Origin: Myxocyprinus asiaticus | Taxonomy: Eukaryota; Chordata; Actinopteri; Cypriniformes; Catostomidae | Reading direction: 5' to 3' | DNA: 64,000 nt | Assembly (NCBI RefSeq): GCF_019703515.2 | Contig: NC_059351.1 | Span: forward strand, 15,937,501 to 16,001,500 | Shown: in pieces, positions 1 to 12,164 of the stretch | How positions within the stretch are numbered: the first letter of the stretch is position 1 | Layout of the letters: the number at the start of each line of letters is the position of its first letter | Position numbers and translations under genes: made by a program | Notes under the pieces: model-generated | Databases searched by the model: none | What the model saw: only the letters and a program-made list of their open reading frames with translations | What the model was told of the DNA's origin: nothing

Positions 1-757
1 CTTAAATGCCTGAAGCCTACACTTCTTATTCCTGCAGTATATTATACAATAGGTAAGCTAAAACATATACACACTTACTGTGTATACTGAGACTCAAAGC
101 ACCGGGGGTGGGGACTAAGATCCTGTCACTTCTAGGTCTTCCAGGGTAACGTTGTAGTATTCACCTACTAGGCGGGACCTAAGAGCCCATTACACATACA
201 GGGGCAGACACAAATATACTGTATACTCCCTTATTATTCGCATACACACAAATGCAGACACATACAGTATATGCACAAATTTGTGATGTAATGCATTGCA
301 TGTTTAGTAGTATGACCTTTATGTTGTGAAACTAAACCAGGAACAATAGTATACTAATCTAGTATACACCTTGTAAATGTGAGCTGTTAGCCTCTCAACA
401 TATAATTTTTTTGGAATGTTGAAAGAGATTAATTGATACATAAATTAAATCAAAAGGCTATCAAACGATTAAAAAAAAAGCTCATAGTGACCATGACTGT
501 AAAGCTACAAAAAGCACTGTAAAAGCACCATAAAAGTAGTCCATATATCTACTTATGATTCTTCAAAATGTATTCTTTTGTGTCAACTCCGTGCCAACTC
601 AACCAGAGGTCCCTGGCTCAAAATTAATTTTATATATATATATTTTTATTTTATTTTTTTACTGGGGAAAGATAAACATAAATGATGATATAAGGCAATT
701 TTCACTTATGATTTTGGAGCAAAACTATAGGCAAATAAATAAATAACCTCAAAAACC
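1..757. other. no gene recognised
   Basis: AT-rich sequence with short homopolymer runs and a short TA stretch near 631-645. I see no coding exon, RNA gene or transposon end that I can support. Confidence 0.5.
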
Positions 758-1081
758 TCAGATGGCCAACACGGGAAGTTGGCATGTTGTTTCTAAGAGT
801 TCTGGTACCCTAGGATTGGCCACATTATGCCGACTAACTAACAAGTGGCATATCCTTTCAGACATTTTTGCATTTGCTCCAGCATGTTTACCTTCCCTTT
901 TGGCGTGACCAGAAGTGCGTTGCATGAGCAACGAGGGAGACCCAAGTTCAGATCCCACGTTGAAACCAGGAAGTAATCATGTTCACATAATCAGTGCCAA
1001 GCAAGATTTGGATGCTGCTTTAAAACAATGTGTGTAGTGTAAAGCGCTATACAAATATAAATGACTTGACTTGACATACGG
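758..1081 (+). repeat. dispersed repeat R1, left half (split by the LINE)
   Basis: This matches the left part of the fuller copy at 9268-9830: the stretch with GGGAAGTTGGCATG, a CCCTAGGATTGGCCACATTATG block and the GGAAGTAATCATGTTCA block are shared in order. After about 1010 the copy carries an unrelated tail (AAAGCGCTATACAAAT followed by repeated GACTT), probably an older SINE/LINE 3' end that replaced the middle of R1. R1 continues at 5656, beyond the inserted LINE. Family name unknown to me. Confidence 0.7.
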
Positions 1082-1093
1082 CCAACATCATTT
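1082..1093. repeat. LINE target-site duplication, left copy
   Basis: The 12 bases CCAACATCATTT occur here and again at 5644-5655, flanking the LINE. The T-rich run directly after this copy is the LINE's A-rich 3' tail read on the other strand, as expected for target-primed reverse transcription. Confidence 0.8.
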
Positions 1094-1264
1094 TTTATTT
1101 TTTTATAGAATTTTTCTGCATGGAACATCAAATCAACAGATAACAACACTGATTTTATGAAATTATCATTCCACCCTATTAATACCCCAGTTAGAACCTC
1201 CCTCAATCAACAACCTACAACTTCCCATAAAAAAAAAAAAAAGGGGGGGGGGATGCTCAGCTTA

Positions 1265-4200
1265 AGTGTCTTGAGAGTTAGCCAGCAAATAATCTAAGAA
1301 GGTACTTAAAGAACCAGTGAGTGATAGCCTTATTTTTTTCCAATTTGATGCAAGTGAACACTTCTTTCAGCCATGTATCAAAAGAAGGGGGTGAGACATG
1401 TTTCCACTTCAAAAGGATGAGACGTCTCGCTAGTAAAGTGGTAAAGGCTACAGACTTTTGAACCGTTACTGAAAGGTTGACATCAGCTGCCATCCCGAAA
1501 ATGGCCATAAGAGGATTTGTATCAAGATCTATGGCAAAGGCGTCCCTCAAAGTTTTAAATATTTTAGTCCAGTAATCGAATAATTTAGGACATTCCCACA
1601 ACATATGAATGAGATCTTCAGGTGATTGCTTGCACCTATTACATGCATCGCTGACAGAGGGGTATATTCTAGCAAGTTTAGCATTAGTATAGTAAACCCT
1701 ATGTAGAATCTTACACTGTATCAGGCCATGTCTTGCACATATAGATGATGTGTGAGTGAGATCAAGAATACGTTCCCAGTGTTCATCAGACAACTCAAAT
1801 CCCAAATCCCCCTCCCAAGCACACCTGGCCTGACTTGCAGAGCCTGGACTGATATTGTGAATCAGATTATAAATGACAGAAATACAATGTTTGGAATGTG
1901 GTTCGAGCTTTAAGAAGTCATCCAATGGAGATTCAGGGGGGCGATTTGGAAAGTGAGGGAATAGTTTTTGCACAGAGTGCCTGACTTAAAAGAAATTAAT
2001 AAGTGGGAATTAGGTAGGTCAAATCTCTTGGAAAGGTTATTAAAGGATGAGAAAACTCCACTCTCGTAGAGATCATCAATGGTCTTTATGCCTTTATCAA
2101 ACCATATTCGAAATGCCTCATCCATATTAGATGATGCAAAACAGTGGTTTTTGAAAATTTGAGAGAAGGTGGAGGACCTATGCAAACCAGTGTGCTTTCT
2201 AAATTGAGTCCATATCTTAACTGAGTGAGATACTAATAAATTTGAACTAATGTTGGCAGGTAATGGTAATTGAGAGCATATAACCGAATGCAGAGAGAGG
2301 CGTGCTGAGGACTGTTCCAGGTAGGACCAGCAAGAGAGTTCAGAATTTGGACTGTTCCTTCAGTATAAAATGTTTCTGGATATTGCAAGCCCAATAATAG
2401 TGCAAAAAATTTGGGAGTGCAAAACCTCCCTTATTTTTAGGGAGCTGTAAAATTGCTTTCCTAATTCGAGCTGGTCTATTTCCCTATAAAAAGGAAATTA
2501 TTCGTTTGTCCAAATCCATAAAAAAACTTTTTCTTAAGGAAAATTAGAATATGTTAAAATAAGCACAAAAACTTGGGAAGAATAGTCATCTTAATTAGGC
2601 TTATACGCCCAACAAGAGAAAGAGGGAGGTTAGCCCAGCGTTCCATGTCAGAGTCACAATTTGTAAGTAAGGGGACAAAATTAGAAACATACATTCCAGT
2701 TAAGGATTTGGTCACAAAAATACCCAAATACTTAAATCCATCAGCCACCCATCTAAAGGGTAAAATTGAATGTGCAAGTTTATCTGTCAAAGATACATTT
2801 ACAGGGAACAACTCACTCTTATGAAAGTTAATCTTATACCCTGAAATTTTACCGAAATGGTTTAGAATGTTCAAAATAATAGGAACAGAAGTCTCGGGAT
2901 CAGAAATAAAAAGTAGAAGATCGTCTGCATATAGGGATAATTTATACTCTCTACCTAGCCGATTGATACCTTTAAAATTTACTTCCTCACGAAGCCAGAT
3001 AGCTAAGGGCTCAATGGCAATGGCAAAAAGCAAAGCCTTGCCTAGTGCCCCTCTGAAATAAAAGGTGAGGTGAAACCACACCATTAGTTAACACTGATGC
3101 CTGTGGAGAGACGTACAATAGTTTGATCCATGAAATAAAGCAATCATCAAAGCTGACGCTTTCCATTACATGAAATAGATATCCCTATTCAACTCTATCA
3201 AATGCCTTTTCCGCATCAAGAGCCAAAACCACCTCTGGCGCGTCTGAACTAGGCAAATTGAGAATATTGAAAAGTTTCCTTGTATTATAGAAAGAATGTC
3301 TTCCAATCATAAACTTGTTTGGCCAGCCGAAATTATTTAGGGCAACACTTGTTGTAAACGCAAGGATAAAATCTTAAAAATTTTAATCTTAAAATTTTAT
3401 AATCCACGTTCAAAAGTGAAATGGGTCTATAACTGCTACACAATAAGGGGTCTTTGTCTTTCTTGGCAATCAAAGTGATTGATGCTAACAACAGGGTGGG
3501 AGGTTGGCAGCCCTTAGAAAAAGCCTTGTTAAACATATTCTGTTGTGCAGGTGCTAGGGATGTAGAAAACGCTTTACTACCCTAGTAGTAAACCCATCAG
3601 GGCCTGGTGACTTGCCATTCTGTAAAAGTTTGATAGGTTCCACCACCTCAGAAACTGATAATGGATCACCAAGGGTTCTAGCAATAGCACTATCAATGAA
3701 GGGAAAGGTAATCTTATCCAAGGACCATTCCCCACAGTCAATGCATAAGGGAAGTTCAGAAGTATAAAGGCCTGAGTAAAACTGCTATTAATTTTATATG
3801 GATCATGAAAAATATCTCCCTGTGGTGACCTTATTCCAGTAATCAGCTTTGATGCTGCCGATGCTTTAGCTTGATGAGCTAATAATTTACCTGCCTTATC
3901 ATCCAGTTCAAAAAAACGTTGCCAAGATTTAAACAACTGCGCTTCAGCCTTATTCGTGGTCAAAAGATAAAATTCCGTTTGCAGATGAAGGCGCTCTTTA
4001 TACAGATCTTTATTTATTGGATCAACAGCATACTGATGATCTAAACTTTGTAGTTCTTTCAGGATTGTATCTAATTTAAGCTTGTCAGCCTTATTTGTAC
4101 CAGAAAAATAAGAAATTATCATACCTCTTAAATATGCCTTGAACGTTTCCCAAAGAGTCCCTCTACTAATACTTGGCATATCGTTGACTTAAAAATATAG

Positions 4201-4941
4201 GGCTCTTTGCTCAGTCAAAAATTGTTTAAAATTGCCTCTAGCCAAAAAGAAAGAGGGGAAGCGCCACTGTTTAGGAAAAGGTATGAACTGAGAAGTATTA
4301 ATGTCAACAGAGGTGGGAGCGTGATCCGAAATAACAATGTTGTGATATTCACAACTCGATAGGTTTGAAAGTAATCTGTTGTCTAATAAGAAAAAATCTA
4401 TCCGTGAATATGAGTGATGAACATGGGAGAAAAATGAGTAGGCCCTATTCGTGGAAAATTTTGATCTCAAAGGATCGGACAGCCCTAGTCGTCCAGCAAA
4501 GGTATTCAACGTTTTGGCTGAGTTAGTTAATACACAAGGTTTGCTCGAGGATCTATCTAAAACCATGTCTTGAATGAAGTTAAAGTCACCCCCTATAATA
4601 ACATGTCTTCTATCAATATCAGGAATGGATGAAAAGAAATTTGCCAGTAATTATGGTATAACGCCCATTAGAATTGGACAAAACATTTTCCAACTCGAAA
4701 GGGATACTTCCGTGAATAAGAGTAGCAGCACCTCTTGCACGTGCACTAAACTTTGAGTGATACAAATGGCCCACCCATGCTCTTTTAAGTTGTTGAATGT
4801 CACTTGACTTAAGATGGGTTTCTTGGAGAAAAAAAACATCACCCCTAAGATGTTGGAGATGAGACAGAATGTTTTTTACATTAATTTTAACATTATTATT
4901 CACCCCTTTAACATTCCATGATATGAACTCTCCTTAGTCTT
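1265..4941 (-). pseudogene. LINE ORF2 remnant (endonuclease, reverse transcriptase, CCHC)
   Basis: Read on the minus strand, the endonuclease begins with SWNVKGV near 4930 and shows QETHL (about 4820), GGDFN (about 4590), a YSRIDFF block and SDHAP (about 4330), the usual catalytic landmarks of LINE apurinic endonucleases. The reverse transcriptase follows, with SSYRPISLLNVDYKIL (about 3400), AFDRVE (about 3205) and the catalytic YADDLLLF (about 2920). The C-terminal part at 1973-1278 has CNRCKQ, LIHMLWECP and a final conserved tryptophan-rich tail. The reading frame changes several times and has in-frame stops, for example just after AFDRVE. Function in an active element would be target nicking and cDNA synthesis; this copy is dead. 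Confidence 0.85.
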
Positions 4942-5262
4942 AGCCATTATCAATCTGCTACAAGACAGTTTTATACCTGAGCAAAACACAAAAGAATAAA
5001 GGAAAAAAGGAAAACTTCAAGTGAAATAAAATGAAACACAATAGAGCAAGGTAGAAAACCATGGTAAACAATAAAGAAAAAGAAACAAAAACCCAATTCA
5101 AGATCCTAAATCCCATTCCTAACATATCAACCCAAAACCGCGCAGAGAACCTGCTAAACATCCGCATCTCAATGTAATTTCTCAATATATATCAGATTGC
5201 TCAAAGGTCCCCAGCTCCACAAAAATATGTAGTTTAGCCCATGAATGAAAAACAAAAACTGA

Positions 5263-5505
5263 TCAAGAACAAACGATCAGCAACAAAAGCAGAAGTCTCT
5301 GTTCGTGGTCATTCACCATTGTGTATAATGTGTCCAGCCTCGCCTCCAAGGTGGAAAATGCCGATTTAAATTCCAAAGATAATGCCGCTCTGTGTTCTTC
5401 CAGCAGCGTCGTCAGAGTGGCCATATCTGTTAAGCTCGCACTAGCCTGTGCTTTGTCTTTCTTAACTTCATCTTTCTTAGTGTTGTGTTTAGATTTCGAA
5501 GCCAT
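5263..5505 (-). pseudogene. LINE ORF1 N-terminal remnant
   Basis: About 80 codons starting MASKSKHNTKKDE: a lysine-rich start followed by a heptad-like stretch (LTTLLEEHRAALSLEF, then LEARLDTLYTMV) that fits the coiled coil of an L1-type ORF1 RNA-binding protein. The frame then ends, and the next recognisable LINE protein is the ORF2 endonuclease about 330 bases on, so the RNA-recognition and C-terminal parts of ORF1 are deleted. The call rests on its position upstream of ORF2 and its composition; no domain-level signature is left. Confidence 0.6.
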
Positions 5506-5643
5506 TTTCACCCAGAAAGTTACAAAGTAGTAAGCTGACCGATAAACTGGGTTATCAAGTCATTAATGGGCCAAAAAAGAAACTTTAAAATGAAAACTGT
5601 GGGAGTGCGATCGAGATGCAGCTACTCCCCACACATGCCCCGC

Positions 5644-5655
5644 CCAACATCATTT
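5644..5655. repeat. LINE target-site duplication, right copy
   Basis: Second copy of the 12-base direct repeat found at 1082-1093. It marks the 5' boundary of the minus-strand LINE. Confidence 0.8.
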
Positions 5656-5765
5656 ACTGCTTTTTAGGGGCAGTGTTTTGAATTTTGGTAAGCACAGACC
5701 GATTGTAGCTAAAGAAAAGTCAACATACTGTTTCCGATTTCACTGTGAGATCAGTCTCAGATAGC
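5656..5765 (+). repeat. dispersed repeat R1, right half
   Basis: Continues R1 after the LINE. It matches 9725-9815, sharing a GGGGCAGTGTTT block, GAGCACAGA-like sequence, TACTGTTTCCGATTTCACTG and GAGATCAGTC. A shorter match lies at 12085-12125. Confidence 0.7.
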
Positions 5766-5876
5766 AGCATCATTATTTTATTTTCACAAAGATATTAGTA
5801 ATCTGTTATGAAAATCAGTTAACTTGAGCACTCCTTGTTGCATTATATGAAAATTCTGAAAGTCTGAAAATGGAAA

Positions 5877-5907
<31 letters not shown>

Positions 5908-7369
5908 TTTGTGGTAGGGTTAGGGTTATGGTTAGTCACAACATATACTAATACATGTTTAAAATCAAAGATTGTATTAGTTAACATTAGTTAATGCACT
6001 ATTAACTAACATGAACTAACAAATAACAAATACAGTATATTGTTAATTGTTTGTTCATGTTACCTCATGCATTTACTAATGTTAACAAATGGAAACATAT
6101 TGTAAAGTGTTACCAATATTTCTAATGAGATTTTATAACATAAATGCCATCACATTACTTTTTGTGTGTTACAGGAATAAGCCTAAAAGATCAAGCAAAT
6201 CAAGACATGTCCTAGAGACTGTTGCAAAGGAAATCTCTAGGCCTGATAAGAGCCACCAGCTCTTATTTAATGTAAAGTTTAAAGTTTAATTTTAATTTCT
6301 TACATTTAAAATAAACTTAATAAACTCACAAACAAAATATAGTCCATAAATAAGAGGAGGGGGGCCTCAGCACTTTTTCTGGTGCACTGACTCTTGCTGC
6401 TCCTTAAAGCAGAGTGGGAGAAGAGGAAAAGAAGCACAATGTGGCGACGAAGAGCTCTGGTCCACGCCCGAGCCTAGACAATAGAGGAAGTCCTGCCCCA
6501 TTATGTATTGTGTTTTATACAGAGCCAGGACAGGGAGAGGGAATTTATCAGTCTCACGCTGCACTACTGCACGGTATACAAATCAAACTGCCGGCATAAT
6601 GACAGTCATTTGGAGGGTTCTTGTGTGAGCTAAAAGTTTTAGATTTTTTTGTACAAAGGTCTCAAAAACACAAACACTGCTTTAATGAGTTTGAACAAAA
6701 CACTGTAAACATATGATTGCCATATGCACCAAAAACCCTTGACATGTCATACGGTTGTAATTTAGTACCATTTACAAACTTTGGTGGGGAAACTAATGTG
6801 GTGTAAACATATAGGCTATTGTGCTTATTAAACACGGAAAAGACTTGTCTTCATTATTTAGGCTAATGGGTTTGCATGCAAAAAGTAGGTTGCTTAGATT
6901 GCCAACTGTTCAATGTAAATTACTTTACTGAGAGAGAAGTAAAACAATTTCTGTTTATTTAGAAAAAGGTTAAAGACTTTCTTTTTATTTTTTGTTCTGC
7001 CATTTGGATGATCATGTTCATAAAAAATAAAATTACAAGTGGTGCAGTATGTACTGTGAATTTGTACTCAGATCATTTGAATTTCTGTAAGAAAAAGTAG
7101 GCCTGCATGATGTCAATTTTCCCAGTTGGGAAAATGTTTATTGACAACAAGGGCTCATAGTAAAAAAAAAAAAAAAAGAAAAAGAAAAGATTTACCAAAT
7201 TGTCCTGGCAACTAGTTGTCGTACTTTCACAGTAATTTTTACAGCAGTAGTTCTACAATAAATTAATGAACAACTACTATGGCTTCATAGTGAACAGCAG
7301 GAAATTACTGCGATGAAGCAAAATTGAGCATCAAAATCACAATAATTAGCTGTGTCTGCATTACAATAA
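5766..7369. other. no gene recognised; repeat fragments
   Basis: Contains an A-run followed by TA repeats (about 5874-5907), two telomere-like GGGTTA units near 5920 that are too few to mean anything, and a fragment at about 5975-6113 rich in TTAGTTAA/TTAACTAA that ends in TATTGTAAAGTGTTACC. That end resembles the terminal motif of the element at 7370-7996 and the motifs at 58803 and 59167. The rest is AT-rich with no supported gene. Confidence 0.45.
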
Positions 7370-7996
7370 TCGGTATCTCTTTACATCAATGCTCTCTTTA
7401 TTATGGGATTGTAAAGCGGTCCATTAATGACATCAGTTACAAATGCATTATGAGTCATTAATATGTGGTTATAGCAACATAAAAAGGGTGATTTTCATAT
7501 ACCTGCCAAAAAGTGAGCAATTTTACCTCACATGTTATAAATGCTTAATAAAACATATTCAACATTAATAACCAATGAAAATGTACCTACATTTTAAGTG
7601 GACACCAATGAAGCATTTACTAAGGAACTGCCAGGATTAGAAACCTGTAGATAAAAGTTAAATATTGTTTAATGGTCATCAGGCTTTATTATGCTGTGAA
7701 TGAATATGAAGATCTGAAAAGGGTTTTAGCAGAGGTATTTAGGTAACTTGGACTAGGTAAAAACATTCCTTTGACATCCACATGACAATGAAATTCAAAG
7801 TGACAACACAAGTGAGTCGAGTCATTTTAGTAATTAATATAAACACAAGTCGCACAGCAAAATGACATAATCCCTCCTTTTAATTTGACTGTAATGCGTA
7901 TAAATGATTTATAGTGCATTTGTAAATTACTTATTAGTCATTAATGAACCCCTTTACAAATCCTTAACAAAGGGAATATTAATATAAAGTGTTACC
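7370..7996. mobile_element. miniature inverted-repeat element
   Basis: The left end (from CGGTATCTCTTTACAT through GGATTGTAAAGCGGTCCATTAATGAC) matches the reverse complement of the right end (GTCATTAATGAACCCCTTTACAAATCC through AAAGTGTTACC) over about 60 bases with mismatches. The interior encodes nothing recognisable. The GGTAACACTTTA-type end is shared with fragments at 6098-6114, 58803 and 59167. Likely a non-autonomous DNA transposon; superfamily not determined. Confidence 0.6.
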
Positions 7997-9267
7997 CAAT
8001 AATCTCTTGTATATTGTACAGATTAACTTTAATAGCAGATGTTTGCCAGTAATTTTTTGTATGACAGAAAATGACCAAGTCTGCACTGATTTCACAGTAA
8101 AATTCTGAATACTGTATTTCACTGTAGAAATTACTGTTAAATCTTGTAAAATCCTGGTTATACTTTTCAGTACTGTTGTCATCACATATTATAAGATGAA
8201 ATGTTACCGTACAATATATCAAGGCTGTAACCACATTTTAAGGATTGGGAGACCACATGTAATAGAAAATTGTCTGAATAATGGCAATATACATTTTATT
8301 GATCAGAAGGTGCACTATTGAAACTCATTCAAAGGATGTAGAAAAAAGAAATGCTGATGACAGATTTGCATAGTGCATTTTATTTAACATTTATTCATTG
8401 AAAAAAATGTAAAAAAATTATCTGCTCATGTATCATAAGCCATTTTTATACTCAAGTTTTGTAACAAATACATTACAAATCTTCATGTTGGAAAATACAA
8501 AGAGGCTAGTTTTCCGTAGAGGTTCTTTAGTTTGAAACAAAACCGTTCTTAGAAGATCATCAACATTTACGTGACTCTTTCAGACATCATTTGAAAGTGA
8601 AAGCGAAAAGCACATCTGTTCTTTGCCATGCAATATGAGAATATTCTATATTACAGGACAGACAGCAACATAAGCAAACTGGCAGTTGTTATTGCAAATT
8701 ACTTATGACAGTATAACAGTGATTAGTCAGCAGAGAATTCTTTTAATGCATGACTTTACATATTCATCACATAAATCACATGACAGAAAAGCACCGCAAA
8801 CATATATATATATATATATATATTTATACAGTATAAGGCCTGTTCATGCAAGCAGACATCTACAAATGTGGTGATCTCACCGGGAAGAAGTTTTGGCAAA
8901 TTTACTAAACAAATGCCCAAACTGAGCAATATTTCAGCTTTGAGCTAGCTACGAGTCTGAACATAAAGAAGCACCAGTCTCCATGAGCTACATCAGGCGG
9001 GAGTGCGTGAGTGAGACAGTTTCATGCTTCTTAGGCTATGTTATGCCACCCATTTTCAGCCTGCCAGAATCCATGAGCACAGGCAACTGAGGGACCTTCA
9101 CTCAGAGTTGTAGGTGGCAATACTGAAAAGAAGTACATGGGAAAAGAGATAGGTCTATGCTTCAGTGTACTGTCAAAGTCTTTATTCTCGCAATGGATTG
9201 TGGAAAAGGTGTAAAGATTGCTATAACATTAGTTAGGGGAGACAAGTCTGTCACAAAAACAACATGA
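7997..9267. other. no gene recognised
   Basis: AT-rich, with a short TA microsatellite at about 8800-8823. No exon, RNA gene or transposon boundary that I can support. Confidence 0.45.
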
Positions 9268-9830
9268 TCACACGGGAAGTGGGCATGTTGTTTCCAAGAG
9301 TTCAAGTACCCTAGGATCGGCCACATTATGCTGACTCACAGACAAGTGTCATCTCCTATCAGACATTTTTGCATTGGCTCCAGCATGTTTTCATTTACCT
9401 GTGACCAGAAGCACTTTGCATCAGCAACGTGGAAGAGCCGGGTTCAGATCCAGCATTGAAAGCAGAAATTGTGTTCACGTAATCTGTGACAAGCGCGATT
9501 TCGGCGGCGGCATTTTTCCCTCTAACATTACATTTTTATTCCACAGATGGTTAGGTTTAGATTTGAGTTGGGACATCAGTTTATGAATATACATTCCTCT
9601 TCACTGCATTACAGCATGAACAGCTCAAAAAAACTAGCTTCACAACTCACTTTAGGCACCACTCCGTGGACATTACACCTGAAAAACTGAGCTCACACGA
9701 ACCCATATGCCCAACAACATTTACCGCTTTTGCCACTGGGGGCAGTGTTTCACATTTCGGTGAGCACAGAGTTAACCTACTGTTTCCGATTTCACTGAGA
9801 GATCAGTCAGCACAAAAATGCAATATTAGA
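9268..9830 (+). repeat. dispersed repeat R1, most complete copy
   Basis: Contains the left block (CACGGGAAGTGGGCATGTTG) and right block (CTGTTTCCGATTTCACTGAG) that are separated by the LINE at 758-5765. Related copies lie at 43673-44190 and, inverted, at 63600-64000. The interior includes AACTGAGCTCACACG and GGGGGCAGTGTTTCACATTT. Non-coding; family name unknown to me. Confidence 0.7.
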
Positions 9831-10805
9831 AAGTTTACCTTTTGGACTCAAACTAATTGATTCTATCATGACTTTTGTCAAAACCTGTCAAGGTGAAGAC
9901 AACTTTTCATTCATTCAGTGTCAAAAAAAAGCATCAACCCATTATGCTGAAATGTTATTAAAAAAATTGAGTACATTATAACACATGGAGTATAAAATAT
10001 AGAAATAACAATACGTACAAAATATTGTGTGACACTGAAAGTGTCCAAAGCTTTCGCAGTTGTTACCCCAAGGAGCTATTTCTACTTGATCTAACCCTTA
10101 TAATGTTGTTGGTGAAACCTAATGAATTCAGACTTGCAAAAAAATAAATAAAATAAAAAATAAATTAAAAAAAGGACATTTTTTAGTGTCATGTTTCAAG
10201 TTTTCATTTTATTTGGCAACCATGCAATTTTTACTTCAAGAATTTATTTCTACCTGATGCAGCCAATAAAAATTACTTTCATATGTGTAATTTAATTTGT
10301 CAGTTTTATTTAGTCAGATTAAATTACATTTTGATTTAAATATAACCGGTTAATTTAGAACTTACCAAATGAAGCACATTTTTTGGGATAACTGACAAAA
10401 CATTTTTTGCAGTGTAGTTATGTTACCTGAAAGTTTTTTCCACCAGAGATATTCAACAAACATTAAGATTAAGCAGATTTATAGTACAACAACAAAAAAA
10501 GTTAAATAAAACATACATACACAGAGAGTGAAAAAATTATGTTTTTTTTTTTTCTTTCTGATCATTAATGACAAAGGTTATGATGTCATTATGTATTTTC
10601 TGATTATTTTGGATAGTGGAGAAAAAAAAAGGAAAACAATGAAGAAAAAAAACAGCACTTCTGGTGTTCTTCAAAGTCAGCTCTAATTAAATTGACATCT
10701 TTGATGATTAAAATGTCTCTTGTGGAGGGCCAGATCCACAGACCTGTGATATTTCCATTGTCAAATTTGATTTGACCTTTTTCAATATTAACTTTGAACT
10801 AGACA
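9831..10805. other. no gene recognised
   Basis: AT-rich with A- and T-runs. Nothing supported as gene or transposon. Confidence 0.45.
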
Positions 10806-11540
10806 GGAAATATCTTCGCTAGAGTCAAAAGATGAGACCAGAGATCCAAGTGCAGAGGCAAAGAAACAGAATTTATTAACAATTAAACACAGCGGAGCTG
10901 GCAAATCGTGAGGGGCACCCAGCACCGACTGCAGCTTGGAGATGGAGGGTGTGTTCGTAGGCTTGTGTGCGTAGTGGTAGTGTGGAGCGCAGATCCGCCA
11001 GGAATCCTCTGGAGAATAGTGTGTTCGTAGGTCTGTATGCGTCATGGTAGTGTAAAGAGCAGATCCGCGAGGAATCCTCAGGAGGATAGTGTGTTCGTAG
11101 GTTTGTGTGCGTCGTGGTAGTGTGAAGAACAGATCCAGTGTAGATAGATAACCGATGAGGAATACTCCGGTGAAACTTCAAGGCAAGCGATGCAACCAAA
11201 AGGATGGTAACCACAATCCTGGCACTATGGAAAAGACTGGCAACCAATATTGAAAACACGCAACAGGACCGAGAAGAGCAGAGAGGGAGTGGTGAGCAGC
11301 TAAACACACGACAACAATCTAGCAATGAACATGAAACAGAGTGGGGTAAATATAGGCAGAGAACAAATCACGATCATGTGCCGCTTGTCCACTGAAAGTT
11401 GGCTTGATCAGCTTTCCCATGGAAACAATCAGGGTTCCCATAGCTGATTCTGTGAGCCAGCGGCACCTGAAAAACACGAAGAGAACGTAAACACAGACTG
11501 GAACAAACCGGCGGACTCACCGAGACCATGACAGCTAGTG
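10806..11540. repeat. repeat unit with internal minisatellite, ending at GACCATGACA
   Basis: A GC-richer island in AT-rich surroundings, from about GTCAAAAGATGAGACC to CGAGACCATGACA. Its sharp change in composition and its internal 70-base tandem repeat suggest a dispersed non-autonomous element. I see no transposase, polymerase or clear terminal repeat. A minus-strand frame of 149 codons crosses it, but it is a product of the tandem repeat and not a believable gene. Confidence 0.4.
10951..11136. repeat. 70-bp tandem repeat, about 2.7 units
   Basis: GTGTTCGTAGG starts at 10951, 11021 and 11091, an exact 70-base period. Each unit continues with a GCGT-GGTAGTGT core and CAGATCCGC, and the first two with AGGAATCCTC. 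Units differ by scattered substitutions, so the array is not very recent. Confidence 0.9.
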
Positions 11541-12164
11541 CTTTTCATAGTTTGCATAGGTAGTCAATATCTACAGCATGTGATCATCATCTGATGCCGG
11601 GGCAGAGCTAAGGGGTGGCAGTGGCCACCATGGACCGAAGCCTGACCACCCCACTGGTCACCCCACTTGCAATTGCCATTTTGGTCATTTTTTTTGGTTG
11701 TTTTTTTTTTTGTCTTGGGCACAATTTAGTTAGTCTTTCTACACCAACAACCACCATCCCCCATAAATAAATGGGTAGTTCTCCATACAAAGCATCTGGG
11801 CAAAGGAAGGAAGCCTGTCTCAATGAGGGGAAGATGTGTGTGTTTCATTTGCATGGGAAATGATTCAAGTAAGACTGTACATAATACATTCAAATCCATA
11901 TAGTCCAGACTCAAAATAGAAAAAAGATTATATTGTAGTTTCTATCTGGATTTTATGTAAAATGGATAGAGCAATCTGACAGCAAAGAAATGTGTTGCAG
12001 AATATTAATCCAGAAAATTTAATTGAAAGTAATTTTTACATGTTAACTAACTAACTAACTACATAACTATGGTTAGGGGTAAGTTTAGAAGCAGACTGAT
12101 CTCACAGTGAAACAGTAGGTTGACTTTTCTTTAGGCATATGAGCAGGGGCACTTTAAGGTACAC
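11541..12164. other. no gene recognised; R1 fragment
   Basis: Contains a short R1-like fragment at about 12085-12125 (GACTGATCTCACAGTGAAAC). The rest shows nothing supported. Confidence 0.4.

Larger units (their letters stand above)
1094..5643 (-). mobile_element. L1/Tx1-type LINE retrotransposon, defective
   Basis: A minus-strand non-LTR retrotransposon of about 4.55 kb. In transcript order it shows a short ORF1 remnant (5505-5263), then an ORF2 with apurinic endonuclease, reverse transcriptase and a C-terminal CCHC knuckle (about 4941 down to 1265), then an A-rich tail near 1094-1110. A 12-base duplication flanks it. Most of ORF1 is missing and ORF2 is broken by frameshifts and stops, so it should not be autonomous. 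The Tx1/L1 placement rests on the endonuclease motifs and the C-terminal CCHC spacing (C-x2-C-x8-H-x4-C), not on a phylogeny. Confidence 0.85.

Noticed and set aside
5915..5940. Interstitial telomere repeat
   Set aside because: Only about two GGGTTA units; short matches are expected by chance.
10951..11136. CRISPR-like array
   Set aside because: Contiguous 70-bp minisatellite in a vertebrate genome, with no spacers.
10876..11325. 149-codon minus-strand open frame
   Set aside because: It is produced by the 70-bp tandem repeat, which stays open because of its composition. No domain, and the other frames are equally open.
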